Positions 19,059-26,881 of a stretch of 64,000 nt of DNA are shown one piece after another. The position numbers and the translations under genes are program-made. The notes beneath the pieces are model-generated. The model was not told where the DNA came from, did not search any database, and saw only the letters and a program-made list of their open reading frames with translations. This DNA comes from Candidatus Chlorohelix allophototropha. Lineage in GTDB: Bacteria > Chloroflexota > Chloroflexia > Chloroheliales > Chloroheliaceae. Every line of letters begins with the position of its first letter. The stretch's first letter is position 1. The stretch spans positions 1,054,001-1,118,000 of the forward strand of contig NZ_CP128399.1 in NCBI RefSeq assembly GCF_030389965.1, read 5' to 3'.

Positions 19059-19865
19059 ATGACAAAAATACTTATAGTCGATGACGAGCAAAATATTGCG
19101 GAAACCTTGAAATACAACCTTTTGAGAGAAGGTTATGAAGTAACTTTGAGTGGAGATGGAAGGCAAGCGCTAGAAATTGCACGCCACGAAAATCCCGACC
19201 TGATTATTCTTGACCTTATGCTACCGGGCATGAATGGTTTGGATGTATGTCGGAATATTCGACAAACTTCAGCAGTTCCTATCCTGATGCTAACCGCCAA
19301 AGAAGAGGAATTAGACAAAATTTTAGGGCTGGAATTGGGGGCGGACGATTATATGACCAAGCCCTTTAACTTGCGTGAGCTTGTTGCGCGTGTCAGAGCG
19401 ATGTTACGACGCATGGAGATGCTCGAAAGTATCGCCACACAACGTACCGCCGAACGTGAAGCCTTAACTCCGCCCCCTTCTCCTAACAATCCAGTTCAAC
19501 CAGTCGACTCCGCTCCACAGGAGGTACTTATCATAGGCGAACTCCAAATTAACACCAAGCAACATACAATGTTCATGGGCGAAAAGTTGATAACCTTGAA
19601 ACCCAAAGAATTTGATTTGCTGGAGTTTCTGGCACGTCACCGAGGGCAGGTTTTAACTCGCGAAACTTTGTTAGAGCGAGTCTGGAATTATGATTATTCC
19701 GGCGGTACACGCACCGTGGATGTGCATATCCGTTGGATTCGAGAAAAAATTGAGATTGACCCATCAAAACCTCGTTATATCCATACCGTTTTCGGGGTGG
19801 GATATAAATTTGATCCCGAAACTAATAATAGTTTTGGTGAAAACGCAGGGGCTAAGTCTAGCTAG
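19059..19865 (+). CDS. Response regulator, OmpR/PhoB family
   Basis: 268 residues. Receiver domain 1-120 with acidic pocket DDE (8-10), phospho-acceptor Asp52 in IILDLMLPG and the conserved Lys in MTKPFN. A Pro/Ser-rich linker of about 25 residues follows, then a winged-helix DNA-binding domain (about 158-255) ending RYIHTVFGVGYKFDP. The longer linker is a noticeable insertion compared with PhoB. The stop codon overlaps the GTG start of the histidine kinase by one base, and phoU follows, so a phosphate-starvation role is likely. The leader from 18840 to 19058 contains TATAAT at 18928 without a good -35. Confidence 0.93.
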   Translation: MTKILIVDDEQNIAETLKYNLLREGYEVTLSGDGRQALEIARHENPDLIILDLMLPGMNGLDVCRNIRQTSAVPILMLTAKEEELDKILGLELGADDYMTKPFNLRELVARVRAMLRRMEMLESIATQRTAEREALTPPPSPNNPVQPVDSAPQEVLIIGELQINTKQHTMFMGEKLITLKPKEFDLLEFLARHRGQVLTRETLLERVWNYDYSGGTRTVDVHIRWIREKIEIDPSKPRYIHTVFGVGYKFDPETNNSFGENAGAKSS

Positions 19866-21181
19866 TGGATTCGTTAATTGTAAATATTATCCTAATGATA
19901 GGCGCGGGTGGACTGGGGATTCTGGCTTCCGCTCTGTATTTTCGAGGTAAAGCACGCCGCAAGCTCAAGCATATTTCCGCGCTATTAGGGCGACTTTCAA
20001 TAGACCAACTCGAATACGGAATTGAAACTACTGAAATCGAACGCGATTCGGAACTTGCTGAGATTCTGGAAGCGTTAAAACATGTATCGGGGGAAGTACG
20101 CGCGGTTATTTTACATATCAGCAATGAGCGTAACACCATATCGGCGCTTCTGGAAAATATGAGCGACGGTATTATAAGCACGGATGCGGATGGGCAGGTT
20201 ACACTAATCAATGAGGCGGCACGGCGCTTGTTGGCGATCTCAAATAGCATGAAGGTAGAAGGTCGTTCTTTTATGCAGGTAGCACGTGACCACGAATTAA
20301 ACGCCTTGCTAAAGAACACCCTTGAAGATGGTAAGGAACGAATTCAGGTGCTGGAGGTAGGCCCACGCCGCCCACAGCTTCAGGTTAAAACCGCACGTAT
20401 TGATGAGGAATTAGTAGGAGAAAAAATCAGTTCCGGTCTGGTGGTGTTGCAAGACCTCAGCGAACTGGCACGGCTTGAGCGTGTCCGACGGGATTTCGTG
20501 GCGAATATCTCGCATGAATTACGTACTCCACTTGCCTCGGTTAAGCTCATGGTTGAAACTCTGGATTCGATAATTGTAGATGACCCCGATGCGGCTCACG
20601 ATTTTCTGCGCCGGATTGAAAACGAGGTGGATGGCTTAACCCAACTGGTGAGGGAATTGCTAGAACTGAGTCGAATAGAGTCAGGTCAAATCAAATTAAA
20701 TCTAAGAGCGGTTGATTTAAGGGCGTTGGCAGAAATCACAGTTGAGAGAATGCAACAACAGGCAGTACGACGTGGGCTGAAATTAGTCAATCTCTCGCCT
20801 CCTTATGAGGATGCCTTCCCACTGGCGCTAGCAGACCCGGAACGTCTCACCCAAGTTATAATTAACCTGACGCACAATGCCATAAAGTTCACCCCGGTGA
20901 GTGGGGAAATAACCCTAAATATTGATAGATTCAACGAGAATAAATTGGTTGCCAGTGTTAGCGATACCGGGGTCGGCATCCCACCTGATGATCTAACTAG
21001 GGTATTTGAGCGTTTCTATAAAGTGGATAAAGCGCGAACGGGAAATGAAGCGGGAACGGGTTTAGGGCTGGCAATTTCCAAACATATAGTTCAGGCACAT
21101 GGCGGCGACATCTGGGCGGAAAGCAAATTTGGAAGCGGCTCTACTTTCTTCTTCACTATACCCATTTATAACCACAGTTAA
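19865..21181 (+). CDS. Sensor histidine kinase, PhoR-like
   Basis: 438 residues. One N-terminal membrane helix (about 5-27) is followed by a cytoplasmic linker and a PAS domain (about 95-195). The HisKA box FVANISHELRTPLASVK (phospho-acceptor His near residue 221) comes next. The ATPase domain has N box NLTHNAIKF, G1 DTGVGIP and G2 GTGLGLAISKHI. A single membrane anchor and no periplasmic domain match Gram-positive/Chloroflexota PhoR forms that sense through PhoU and the Pst transporter. It starts with GTG overlapping the regulator stop (TAGTG) and precedes phoU by 120 bp. Confidence 0.93.
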   Translation: MDSLIVNIILMIGAGGLGILASALYFRGKARRKLKHISALLGRLSIDQLEYGIETTEIERDSELAEILEALKHVSGEVRAVILHISNERNTISALLENMSDGIISTDADGQVTLINEAARRLLAISNSMKVEGRSFMQVARDHELNALLKNTLEDGKERIQVLEVGPRRPQLQVKTARIDEELVGEKISSGLVVLQDLSELARLERVRRDFVANISHELRTPLASVKLMVETLDSIIVDDPDAAHDFLRRIENEVDGLTQLVRELLELSRIESGQIKLNLRAVDLRALAEITVERMQQQAVRRGLKLVNLSPPYEDAFPLALADPERLTQVIINLTHNAIKFTPVSGEITLNIDRFNENKLVASVSDTGVGIPPDDLTRVFERFYKVDKARTGNEAGTGLGLAISKHIVQAHGGDIWAESKFGSGSTFFFTIPIYNHS

Positions 21182-21301
21182 TTTTAACATCGCTATAATA
21201 TAATTTTAACAGCTTCTTAAAACCAACTCTTGATTTCTACTTTTATATCTACTACACTAAGCTATTACATTTTATATGCCTTCAGTAAGGAGACGAGGAT
21301 A

Positions 21302-22012
21302 ATGGCCAGAGAAACCTTTCAACGCAACCTACGGCAATTACAAGACCAAATTCTTGAATTGGGTAGTATGGTTGAGAAAGCGTTACACCAAGCGATTACC
21401 GCCTTAAAATACGATGATGTTAACCTAGCGGCACAAGTAATCAAAAATGATGTAGCGCTCAATATGTTGCGCTATAAAGTAGAGGAAGATGCGCTAGGTT
21501 TGATCGCCAGTCAGCAACCGGTAGCCCATGACCTGCGCATTATCGCTGCCGCGCTCTTTATTGCCGTAGAATTGGAGCGGATGGGAGATCATGCTAAAGG
21601 AATTGCACGCATTAGCCAGTTAATGAATACCAATGATTTTACTAAAGTCATGGTTACTATCGGCACAATGGCTGAAAAATGCGGTCAAATGTTGCATACC
21701 GCATTAGATTGCTACGTGCAGGAAGACTATAAAACCGCAGCGCAATTGCCTAACCGTGATGATGAGGTAGATGCTCTTTTTGACGAAGTTTTTCGCGAGT
21801 TGATAGCTACAATCAATGCGGACTCCTCCAAAGGTAGTAATGTCACCTATTTGATATGGGCAGCCCACAACCTTGAACGTATCGCGGATCGCACCGTGAA
21901 CATTTGCGAACGGGTTATTTTTACGGCAACCGGCAAATTATTCGAAGAGGAAGTTCACGCTCATGAAGAACTGCCGATACTTGCCAGCGCGTTACTTGAG
22001 TTAGAAAACTAA
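21302..22012 (+). CDS. phoU: Phosphate signalling regulator PhoU
   Basis: 236 residues from the ATG at 21302, which has AAGGAGACGAGG just upstream; a longer reading from 21230 lacks such a site and adds a non-conserved stretch. Two three-helix PhoU repeats are visible, each with the metal-binding pattern: ELERMGDHAKGIAR near residue 80-95 and NLERIADRTVNICERV near residue 190-205. PhoU inhibits the PhoR kinase when phosphate is plentiful. The pst transporter genes it normally accompanies are not in this window. The next gene begins one base after its stop. Confidence 0.95.
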   Translation: MARETFQRNLRQLQDQILELGSMVEKALHQAITALKYDDVNLAAQVIKNDVALNMLRYKVEEDALGLIASQQPVAHDLRIIAAALFIAVELERMGDHAKGIARISQLMNTNDFTKVMVTIGTMAEKCGQMLHTALDCYVQEDYKTAAQLPNRDDEVDALFDEVFRELIATINADSSKGSNVTYLIWAAHNLERIADRTVNICERVIFTATGKLFEEEVHAHEELPILASALLELEN

Positions 22013-22013
22013 A

Positions 22014-22265
22014 ATGGCAGAGCGCAAGTCTTATATTCGTGCCAGTGAGATTGGAACATATGCCTTTTGTCGCAGAGCATGGTGGTTGCAAAGGGTGGCA
22101 GGGCTAGAGGCGCAAGGGGTTCGCGAAAGGCTTGAAGCAGGAATCACGGCTCACAGCATACACGGAAAACAAGTTAAGCGCGTTCGCTCTGCCCGCTTTA
22201 TTGCCTACCTCTGTTTCTTTCTAGCAATCGTCAGCTTAGTATTGGCTGTGTTATTGGTTCATTAA
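22014..22265 (+). CDS. Mini-protein with Cas4-like N-terminal motif and C-terminal membrane helix
   Basis: 83 residues. Residues 7-28 (IRASEIGTYAFCRRAWWL region) strongly resemble the N-terminal Cys/aromatic motif of Cas4-type PD-(D/E)XK proteins, with Cys19. A Gly-x3-His-like segment (AGITAHSIHG, 42-51) follows. The nuclease core (D, ExK and the three C-terminal cysteines) is absent. Instead a single membrane helix (about 62-81) ends the protein. It starts 1 bp after the phoU stop, so it is co-translated with phoU, and it overlaps the end of the convergent membrane-protein gene by 15 bp. I believe similar small proteins occur elsewhere in Chloroflexota. Function unknown. Confidence 0.75.
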   Translation: MAERKSYIRASEIGTYAFCRRAWWLQRVAGLEAQGVRERLEAGITAHSIHGKQVKRVRSARFIAYLCFFLAIVSLVLAVLLVH

Positions 22266-23669
22266 TCGTCTATTTGATTGGTTCAAATTTGCCAAACCAA
22301 GCCCAAATGTAAAAATCGCTAGGGGAATAAGATGGGTTAACAGACGGGTTAGTGTAGAGCTTATATGATAACGTATATCAAGTGGCGTAATCACGTAAAT
22401 AGCAATATAAATCGCTGCCTGTCCCCATAGTACCAGCCAAAGCAATACCAGAGCTAATGATAGCCGATTTCGTGTTGCAAATAACGATGCAAAACCGAGC
22501 AGTAGCATTACTCCTAATCCCACATATCTCACATCCGAGGCAAGCTCACTCCCAATCATTTTTACAATTGTGTCGTAACGTTCTGGCAATTGCTCAAAAA
22601 ACCTATCTGGGTTGAAACCGATCGAGATATCTGTTTCAAATTTATTTAGCTTAGTGTAAAAGTTCCAGCCTAATATTGAAAATAGCAATATACTTGCCAC
22701 TATCATAATACGAACCGATTTCAGCAAGGATAATATTTGCCTGTACCGAATCAGTAATACTATGCCTATCGAAAGTAGTCCTAACAGTGTGAAGGTAATA
22801 CCTTCATTTTTCATAGAACCAGCGAGCGCTAATGCAATCAAAGTTAGGGCTAAATGTGAAGCTTGCTCTGATTCAACCCAACTTGTAAACGCTACCGCAT
22901 AAAAGAGTACCACTACACCCAGCGGAAAATCAGCATAGGCTACGTAATAGCGGTCAAAGTTCATGGTATATACCGGAGGCATCAACAACATTGTCAGCGG
23001 TAAGGCTAAGGCTGCCCAGATTGGCAATTTGTTCCTGAAAAAGCCGTAAAAAAGACCGCAAGCAGCAAGCAAGAATAAATAATTAATTCCAAGAGCAAGT
23101 TGGTCATTAAAACCTATCCCTATAAGGTAGAAAGCATCTACAATTAGCGGGTATGCAACCGGATAATCTTTGTGGGAATAATCAAAAACCAGACTATAAT
23201 CAATACCACCGAAGAAGTAGAAATGTTTTGCTTTCTGAAACCAGATGGCGGTTACATCCCACGCATAGAGGGGTAGAGATAATTGAAGTACCAGTAACGC
23301 ACCTAATGTCCCTACTAAAATTATAGAAATCAACTTGTCCAGCAAGGAAAGATCAAGCCAATAGTGCAGCCACTTTAAAGGTTCGATGGTAATCCTTGGT
23401 AAAGCGGCTTTTCTGGAATTCCATAACAACACTAATCCAGCCAACACCCAGGGCGTATAAAGCCAAAAGCCGTTAAATTTAAGTCCAACCAACGAGTAAA
23501 GTCCCAACTGTAATACCAGCAAGGCAAACCCGGTGAGCAAAGCCGCGCCTGCTTTTGCAAAGTTGGGTAGTTCAACCTGTAATAGACGAAAGCATATTCG
23601 CCCAATAGTATAGCTTGCTACTGTGAATAAACTAAGGAGGGCTACTTGGGTGAAAAAATCAGCCGACAT
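22251..23669 (-). CDS. Multi-spanning membrane protein, GT-C glycosyltransferase-like
   Basis: 472 residues with about eleven hydrophobic helices. A loop after an early helix reads LYAWDVTAIWFQKAKHFYF, with an Asp and aromatic pattern like the first outer loop of GT-C (dolichyl-phosphate-mannose-type) transferases; other loops have FDYSHKDYPVAYP. That supports a lipid-linked sugar transferase, but the call is tentative. The ATG at 23669 lies 3 bp after the stop of the companion gene on the same strand, so they form an operon. The 3' end overlaps the mini-protein gene on the opposite strand. Confidence 0.7.
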   Translation of the reverse strand: MSADFFTQVALLSLFTVASYTIGRICFRLLQVELPNFAKAGAALLTGFALLVLQLGLYSLVGLKFNGFWLYTPWVLAGLVLLWNSRKAALPRITIEPLKWLHYWLDLSLLDKLISIILVGTLGALLVLQLSLPLYAWDVTAIWFQKAKHFYFFGGIDYSLVFDYSHKDYPVAYPLIVDAFYLIGIGFNDQLALGINYLFLLAACGLFYGFFRNKLPIWAALALPLTMLLMPPVYTMNFDRYYVAYADFPLGVVVLFYAVAFTSWVESEQASHLALTLIALALAGSMKNEGITFTLLGLLSIGIVLLIRYRQILSLLKSVRIMIVASILLFSILGWNFYTKLNKFETDISIGFNPDRFFEQLPERYDTIVKMIGSELASDVRYVGLGVMLLLGFASLFATRNRLSLALVLLWLVLWGQAAIYIAIYVITPLDIRYHISSTLTRLLTHLIPLAIFTFGLGLANLNQSNRRLMNQ

Positions 23670-23672
23670 TGA

Positions 23673-25064
23673 TCATATTCCCGACATCCTGACTTTAGAA
23701 ATAGCGACTTCATTCAAGCGGTATATGCCGAAGAACTCACGGTTACCCTCAAAACTCCTAACCAATGTGTAGCGATTCTGAGTACCAAGTAGATTTGGTA
23801 GTGGTGAAGAACAAGTTGATTGTAATAATTCGAAACTGCAAGTGTAGAGCAAATAGGTATTATTATGACTTAAGGCTGCTGCAACCTCTTGCTCATACAC
23901 TATCCGGCGCGGGTAAAGCCAGTAATTGAAGAAAAAGGATACTCCACCATTGCTATACAAATTATTAGGCAGGATTACCGTGATCGGTGCATCTACGGAT
24001 ATAAGCTTATCGGCATAGTTAACACCTTCTGCGAATGTGCCAAACACATTAGTCTGCCGTTCTTGGTAACTCATTGCGGCGAATCTGGTAGTTTTAGGAT
24101 TGGAGATAACCCCCCACAGCAGCGGCAGATTGCTTACCGCTATAATAAGTAACAGCAGAAATGCACTTGTGCTCAACAAGCGTTCTGCTATAGCTTTTGG
24201 ATGAAACTTAAGCGTCAGGCGGTTAGCCAGTGGGTTTATTAGGGCTAGTGTCGCCAGCATGGTACATACCAATACCAACGTTATTAAGCCAAAGTAAAAT
24301 TGATCGACAGGTCCCACCGACCAGATAAAACCCAGTGCAAGCCCTGCCGCAATAAAAGCCCCGGCAAATAAAATCTTGTCTCGATATTTTATAAAAACAG
24401 AACTGCTTTTGAAAGGCACAAAATGCACGATAACAGCCAATACTAGCAAAGCTGCAACGAGCCAAAGCAACCTGACTCGGTTTTTCAATTTATCCCATGC
24501 TTTGGTTTTGTCCAGAGTCACACTGGAAATCATAGTACCTAAAGTTCTGCTGTCTCCGGGCGCGGTGAAGGTTCGAGTAACCATTTGTAGGCGCATATCT
24601 GAACTGGTTCCGGGTAGGATGAATTCAAAGGGCTGGAAATCCTGCTTGGTCGGATCTGGTTGGAATTGTGTGATTTCTACGCCGTTAACCAGTACCGAAA
24701 CAGGTGCATTAATTCCGCCTGCCACCGCAGCGCTACGCGCCCACACTACTAACTTCACCGATTCTGAGGTGTGAAAATCAAAAAAGATGCCCGGTCGCTC
24801 AGAGGTCCAGACGTAATTATTTCCCGCCTGGTCGATTTGTTTTTCATAGAAACCGGAAGTAGTGGCATTTTCAAGGGTTTTGGAAAGGGCAGCAACAGGG
24901 TAAGAGAATTGCAATTTTGGTTGATAAAAGGGCAAGTAAAGCAATAGAAGGATAAATACTAACAAACCCGCTAACCAAAACCTAGTTGACTCATGGACAA
25001 GTTTATTAAGGAGTTTTGGAGGCGGTTTGGTAGCCAAAGAGATTTCCTGACAGTTCATGGTCAT
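23673..25064 (-). CDS. Membrane protein with extracytoplasmic beta-rich domain
   Basis: 463 residues. One helix (about 31-50) leads into an outer domain of about 140 residues rich in beta strands (SVKLVVWARSAAV... VSVLVNGVEI), which resembles a carbohydrate-binding-like fold. Six further helices and a final C-terminal outer domain with two Cys (LYTCSFELLQSTCSS) follow. No family assigned with confidence. It is expressed with the GT-C-like gene 3 bp downstream, so a role in cell-surface glycan or glycoprotein building is a reasonable inference. No clear ribosome site precedes the ATG at 25064; another ATG lies two codons on. Confidence 0.6.
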   Translation of the reverse strand: MTMNCQEISLATKPPPKLLNKLVHESTRFWLAGLLVFILLLLYLPFYQPKLQFSYPVAALSKTLENATTSGFYEKQIDQAGNNYVWTSERPGIFFDFHTSESVKLVVWARSAAVAGGINAPVSVLVNGVEITQFQPDPTKQDFQPFEFILPGTSSDMRLQMVTRTFTAPGDSRTLGTMISSVTLDKTKAWDKLKNRVRLLWLVAALLVLAVIVHFVPFKSSSVFIKYRDKILFAGAFIAAGLALGFIWSVGPVDQFYFGLITLVLVCTMLATLALINPLANRLTLKFHPKAIAERLLSTSAFLLLLIIAVSNLPLLWGVISNPKTTRFAAMSYQERQTNVFGTFAEGVNYADKLISVDAPITVILPNNLYSNGGVSFFFNYWLYPRRIVYEQEVAAALSHNNTYLLYTCSFELLQSTCSSPLPNLLGTQNRYTLVRSFEGNREFFGIYRLNEVAISKVRMSGI

Positions 25065-25160
25065 AAGCTAACGTTTGATTATATTAAAGTTAACAAGCCA
25101 TGTTTGTCAAATTGTAAGAAATATTATTTTCTGAAAAGCCCTGAATTTAGCCCCCAAAAT

Positions 25161-25189
25161 TTGCAAGGGTAGGGGGTTTATGCTATACT
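25161..25189 (+). promoter_or_regulatory. Promoter of the rpsF-ssb-rpsR operon
   Basis: TTGCAA (25161-25166) and TATACT (25184-25189) with a 17-bp spacer; the bases before the -10 read TGC, giving an extended -10 as well. This is a near-consensus housekeeping promoter, placed about 190 bp before the rpsF start. Confidence 0.8.
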
Positions 25190-25203
25190 TTTTTTTCGGA
25201 AAT

Positions 25204-25344
25204 GTGCCAAGCGGCACTTTTTATTGTCGCTTGTAGATTAAACAAATGAATATGGTACTGAAATGCTAGGGCATTTCTTATACCTTTCTGCGTTGAGCCC
25301 TCAGCAATTGTCATCACACCGATTGCTCTATACAAGTGGCTCAA
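25204..25344 (+). promoter_or_regulatory. Structured leader of rpsF, candidate S6:S18 autoregulatory element
   Basis: Two structures are visible. A small hairpin with a T run (GTGCC 25204-25208, GGCAC 25213-25217, then TTTTT) begins about 8 nt into the transcript and looks like a mini-attenuator. Further on, an outer stem TTGAGCC/GGCTCAA (25293-25299, 25338-25344) and an inner stem AGCAAT/ATTGCT (25303-25308, 25322-25327) enclose a loop that ends CACACCG next to the stem. A stem with CCG at this position recalls the known S6:S18 binding motif of rpsF leaders. The pairing is observed; the function is inferred. Confidence 0.55.
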
Positions 25345-25376
25345 GGCAAACCCATAGGAAGGAGGTTGTGATAGCT

Positions 25377-25682
25377 TTGCACGACTACGAATTAATGTAT
25401 ATCCTCAATTTTGAAAACGGCGAAGAAAGTATCCCTGCCCTTATCGAAAAAGTTAATAACATGATTACGCGCTACGGTGGTGAGATTACTGAAACAAATC
25501 AAAGCGCGCCATGGGGCAGACGAAGACTGGCTTATCTAATCGGTAAGCATCAGGAAGGCTACTACGTTTTATCCAATCTGAAGATGGATCCGGCTCAAGT
25601 TCTAGAGTTGGAGCATGATATGCGTATATCCGAAGATATACTCCGTCACTTGATTATTAAACTGGAAGTGGCCAAAAAGTAA
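25377..25682 (+). CDS. rpsF: 30S ribosomal protein S6
   Basis: 101 residues from TTG at 25377, giving M-HDYELMYIL, the usual S6 beginning; AAGGAGG (25359-25365) lies 11 nt upstream. An in-frame GTG at 25368 is only 2 nt from that site, and the long frame starting at 25263 would run through the structured leader, so both are rejected. S6 binds 16S rRNA in the platform with S18. Motifs GRRRLAY and EGYYVL are present. It heads the rpsF-ssb-rpsR operon, whose end (rpsR) encodes its binding partner. Confidence 0.95.
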   Translation: MHDYELMYILNFENGEESIPALIEKVNNMITRYGGEITETNQSAPWGRRRLAYLIGKHQEGYYVLSNLKMDPAQVLELEHDMRISEDILRHLIIKLEVAKK

Positions 25683-25788
25683 GGTCGTACCAGTTAAGCT
25701 GATTTGCTCAAGTAGCCGTAACGTTTATTATTGAGCCGAAATCTGAAGAAGTTGTATGATAATTTCTTCTTTTGAAAGGAGCAAAAAA

Positions 25789-26244
25789 ATGGCTAGAGAC
25801 CTGAACAAAGTGATGCTGACCGGACGGTTGGGAAAAGCGGTGGAATTGCGTTATACACCGGGTGGTAATGCCGTTGCAACTTTCTCGGTAGCCACTAATC
25901 GTCCTGTAAAGCAAGCAGATGGTAATTGGGGCGACCAAACGGAATGGTTCCGAGTTGTAGCCTGGGATAAGCTGGCAGAGCGTTGCGCTAACCTGCTAAC
26001 CAAAGGCAGACACGTCTATATCGAGGGTAGGTTGCAGACCCGTAAATGGACTGACCAAAACGGTCAGGATAAATATACCACTGAGGTAATTGCAACCGAC
26101 ATGATGACTCTTGATAAAAAACCTACGGAAAATCAAGGCGATGAGGAATGGAGTAGCAGCGCACCTTCAGCAAATGCTACCCGCCGCAGTGGCACTGATT
26201 ATAACGAGGCAGACGAATTAGAACCCGAAGACATTCCATTTTAA
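25789..26244 (+). CDS. ssb: Single-stranded DNA-binding protein
   Basis: 151 residues from ATG 25789 (AAAGGAG upstream at 25775-25781). The OB fold spans about 1-105: MARDLNKVMLTGRLGK, AVATFSVATNR, TEWFRVVAWDKLAE and KGRHVYIEGRLQTRKW are typical. A flexible acidic/polar tail follows, ending in the conserved DIPF tip that binds replication and repair partners. Coats ssDNA during replication, repair and recombination. It sits between rpsF and rpsR, as in many Firmicutes and Chloroflexota. Confidence 0.97.
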   Translation: MARDLNKVMLTGRLGKAVELRYTPGGNAVATFSVATNRPVKQADGNWGDQTEWFRVVAWDKLAERCANLLTKGRHVYIEGRLQTRKWTDQNGQDKYTTEVIATDMMTLDKKPTENQGDEEWSSSAPSANATRRSGTDYNEADELEPEDIPF

Positions 26245-26299
26245 GGAATATAAGTCAAATGTCGGCAATGCGCCGCTAAGATAAAGGAGTTTTACTTAG

Positions 26300-26701
26300 G
26301 TGACGACCGAAAACGAGGATAAAGTACCACAACAGCAGGGAGAGCCTTCAACTGATGCGCCCGCACCCGCACCCAGAAGCGGCGGGTACTCTTCAGAGAG
26401 AAGTGGCGGATATTCTTCAGATAGAGGTGGACATTCAGGTCCTCCCCGCAGACCCCGCCGTCCCAATTCCAAAGATCGTTTTGCACAACGCCGTAAGGTG
26501 GATCAATTTGCAATTGACGGTATTCGCGATGTGGACTACAAAGATTTCAACCGGTTGAAACGCTATCTGTCGGATCGTGGTAAAATTGAGCCACGCCGTA
26601 AGACCGGTCTGAGCGCTTTCCACCAGCGTTCGTTGACAACTGCTATCAAGCGTGCCCGTTTTATGGCGCTTTTGCCTTACGTGACCGGGCAGAGCAGATA
26701 A
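26300..26701 (+). CDS. rpsR: 30S ribosomal protein S18 with long N-terminal extension
   Basis: 133 residues; S18 is usually 75-90. The C-terminal 75 residues are standard S18 ([56 protein letters not shown]). The first 55 are low-complexity, rich in Pro, Gly and Ser, with two SGGYSS units and an Arg/Pro run. The start is GTG 26300 with AAAGGAG 10 nt upstream, so the extension is really translated. The Cys residues of zinc-type S18 are missing (C- form). The role of the tail is unknown. Confidence 0.96.
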   Translation: MTTENEDKVPQQQGEPSTDAPAPAPRSGGYSSERSGGYSSDRGGHSGPPRRPRRPNSKDRFAQRRKVDQFAIDGIRDVDYKDFNRLKRYLSDRGKIEPRRKTGLSAFHQRSLTTAIKRARFMALLPYVTGQSR

Positions 26702-26772
26702 TTTTTAAACCCGGCGCGTTATTAATGTGAGAATTTTTAATAATCAAAACGCCGCCAGTAACGGTTGTATTA

Positions 26773-26836
26773 AAGGGCATGGAGCAGTGTGGTGTGCTTA
26801 GTTTAAAGCGCCTGATTGTTCTATGCCCTTCTTTTT
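26773..26836 (+). terminator. Terminator after rpsR
   Basis: A long stem formed by AAGGGCATGGAGCA and TGTTCTATGCCCTT (13 bp including two G-U pairs; arms about 26773-26785 and 26818-26830) followed by CTTTTTG. It closes the ribosomal operon. Confidence 0.7.
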
Positions 26837-26881
26837 GATTAATTGAATTGAGCGGAAGCAGGGGAGAAATAGAGTAACCTA

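Noticed and set aside
21230-21301. Longer PhoU start
   Set aside because: The ATG at 21302 has AAGGAGACGAGG just upstream and begins the conserved sequence.
25263-25376. N-terminal extension of S6
   Set aside because: The extra codons run through the structured leader; the strong AAGGAGG and the M-HDYEL start argue for TTG at 25377.
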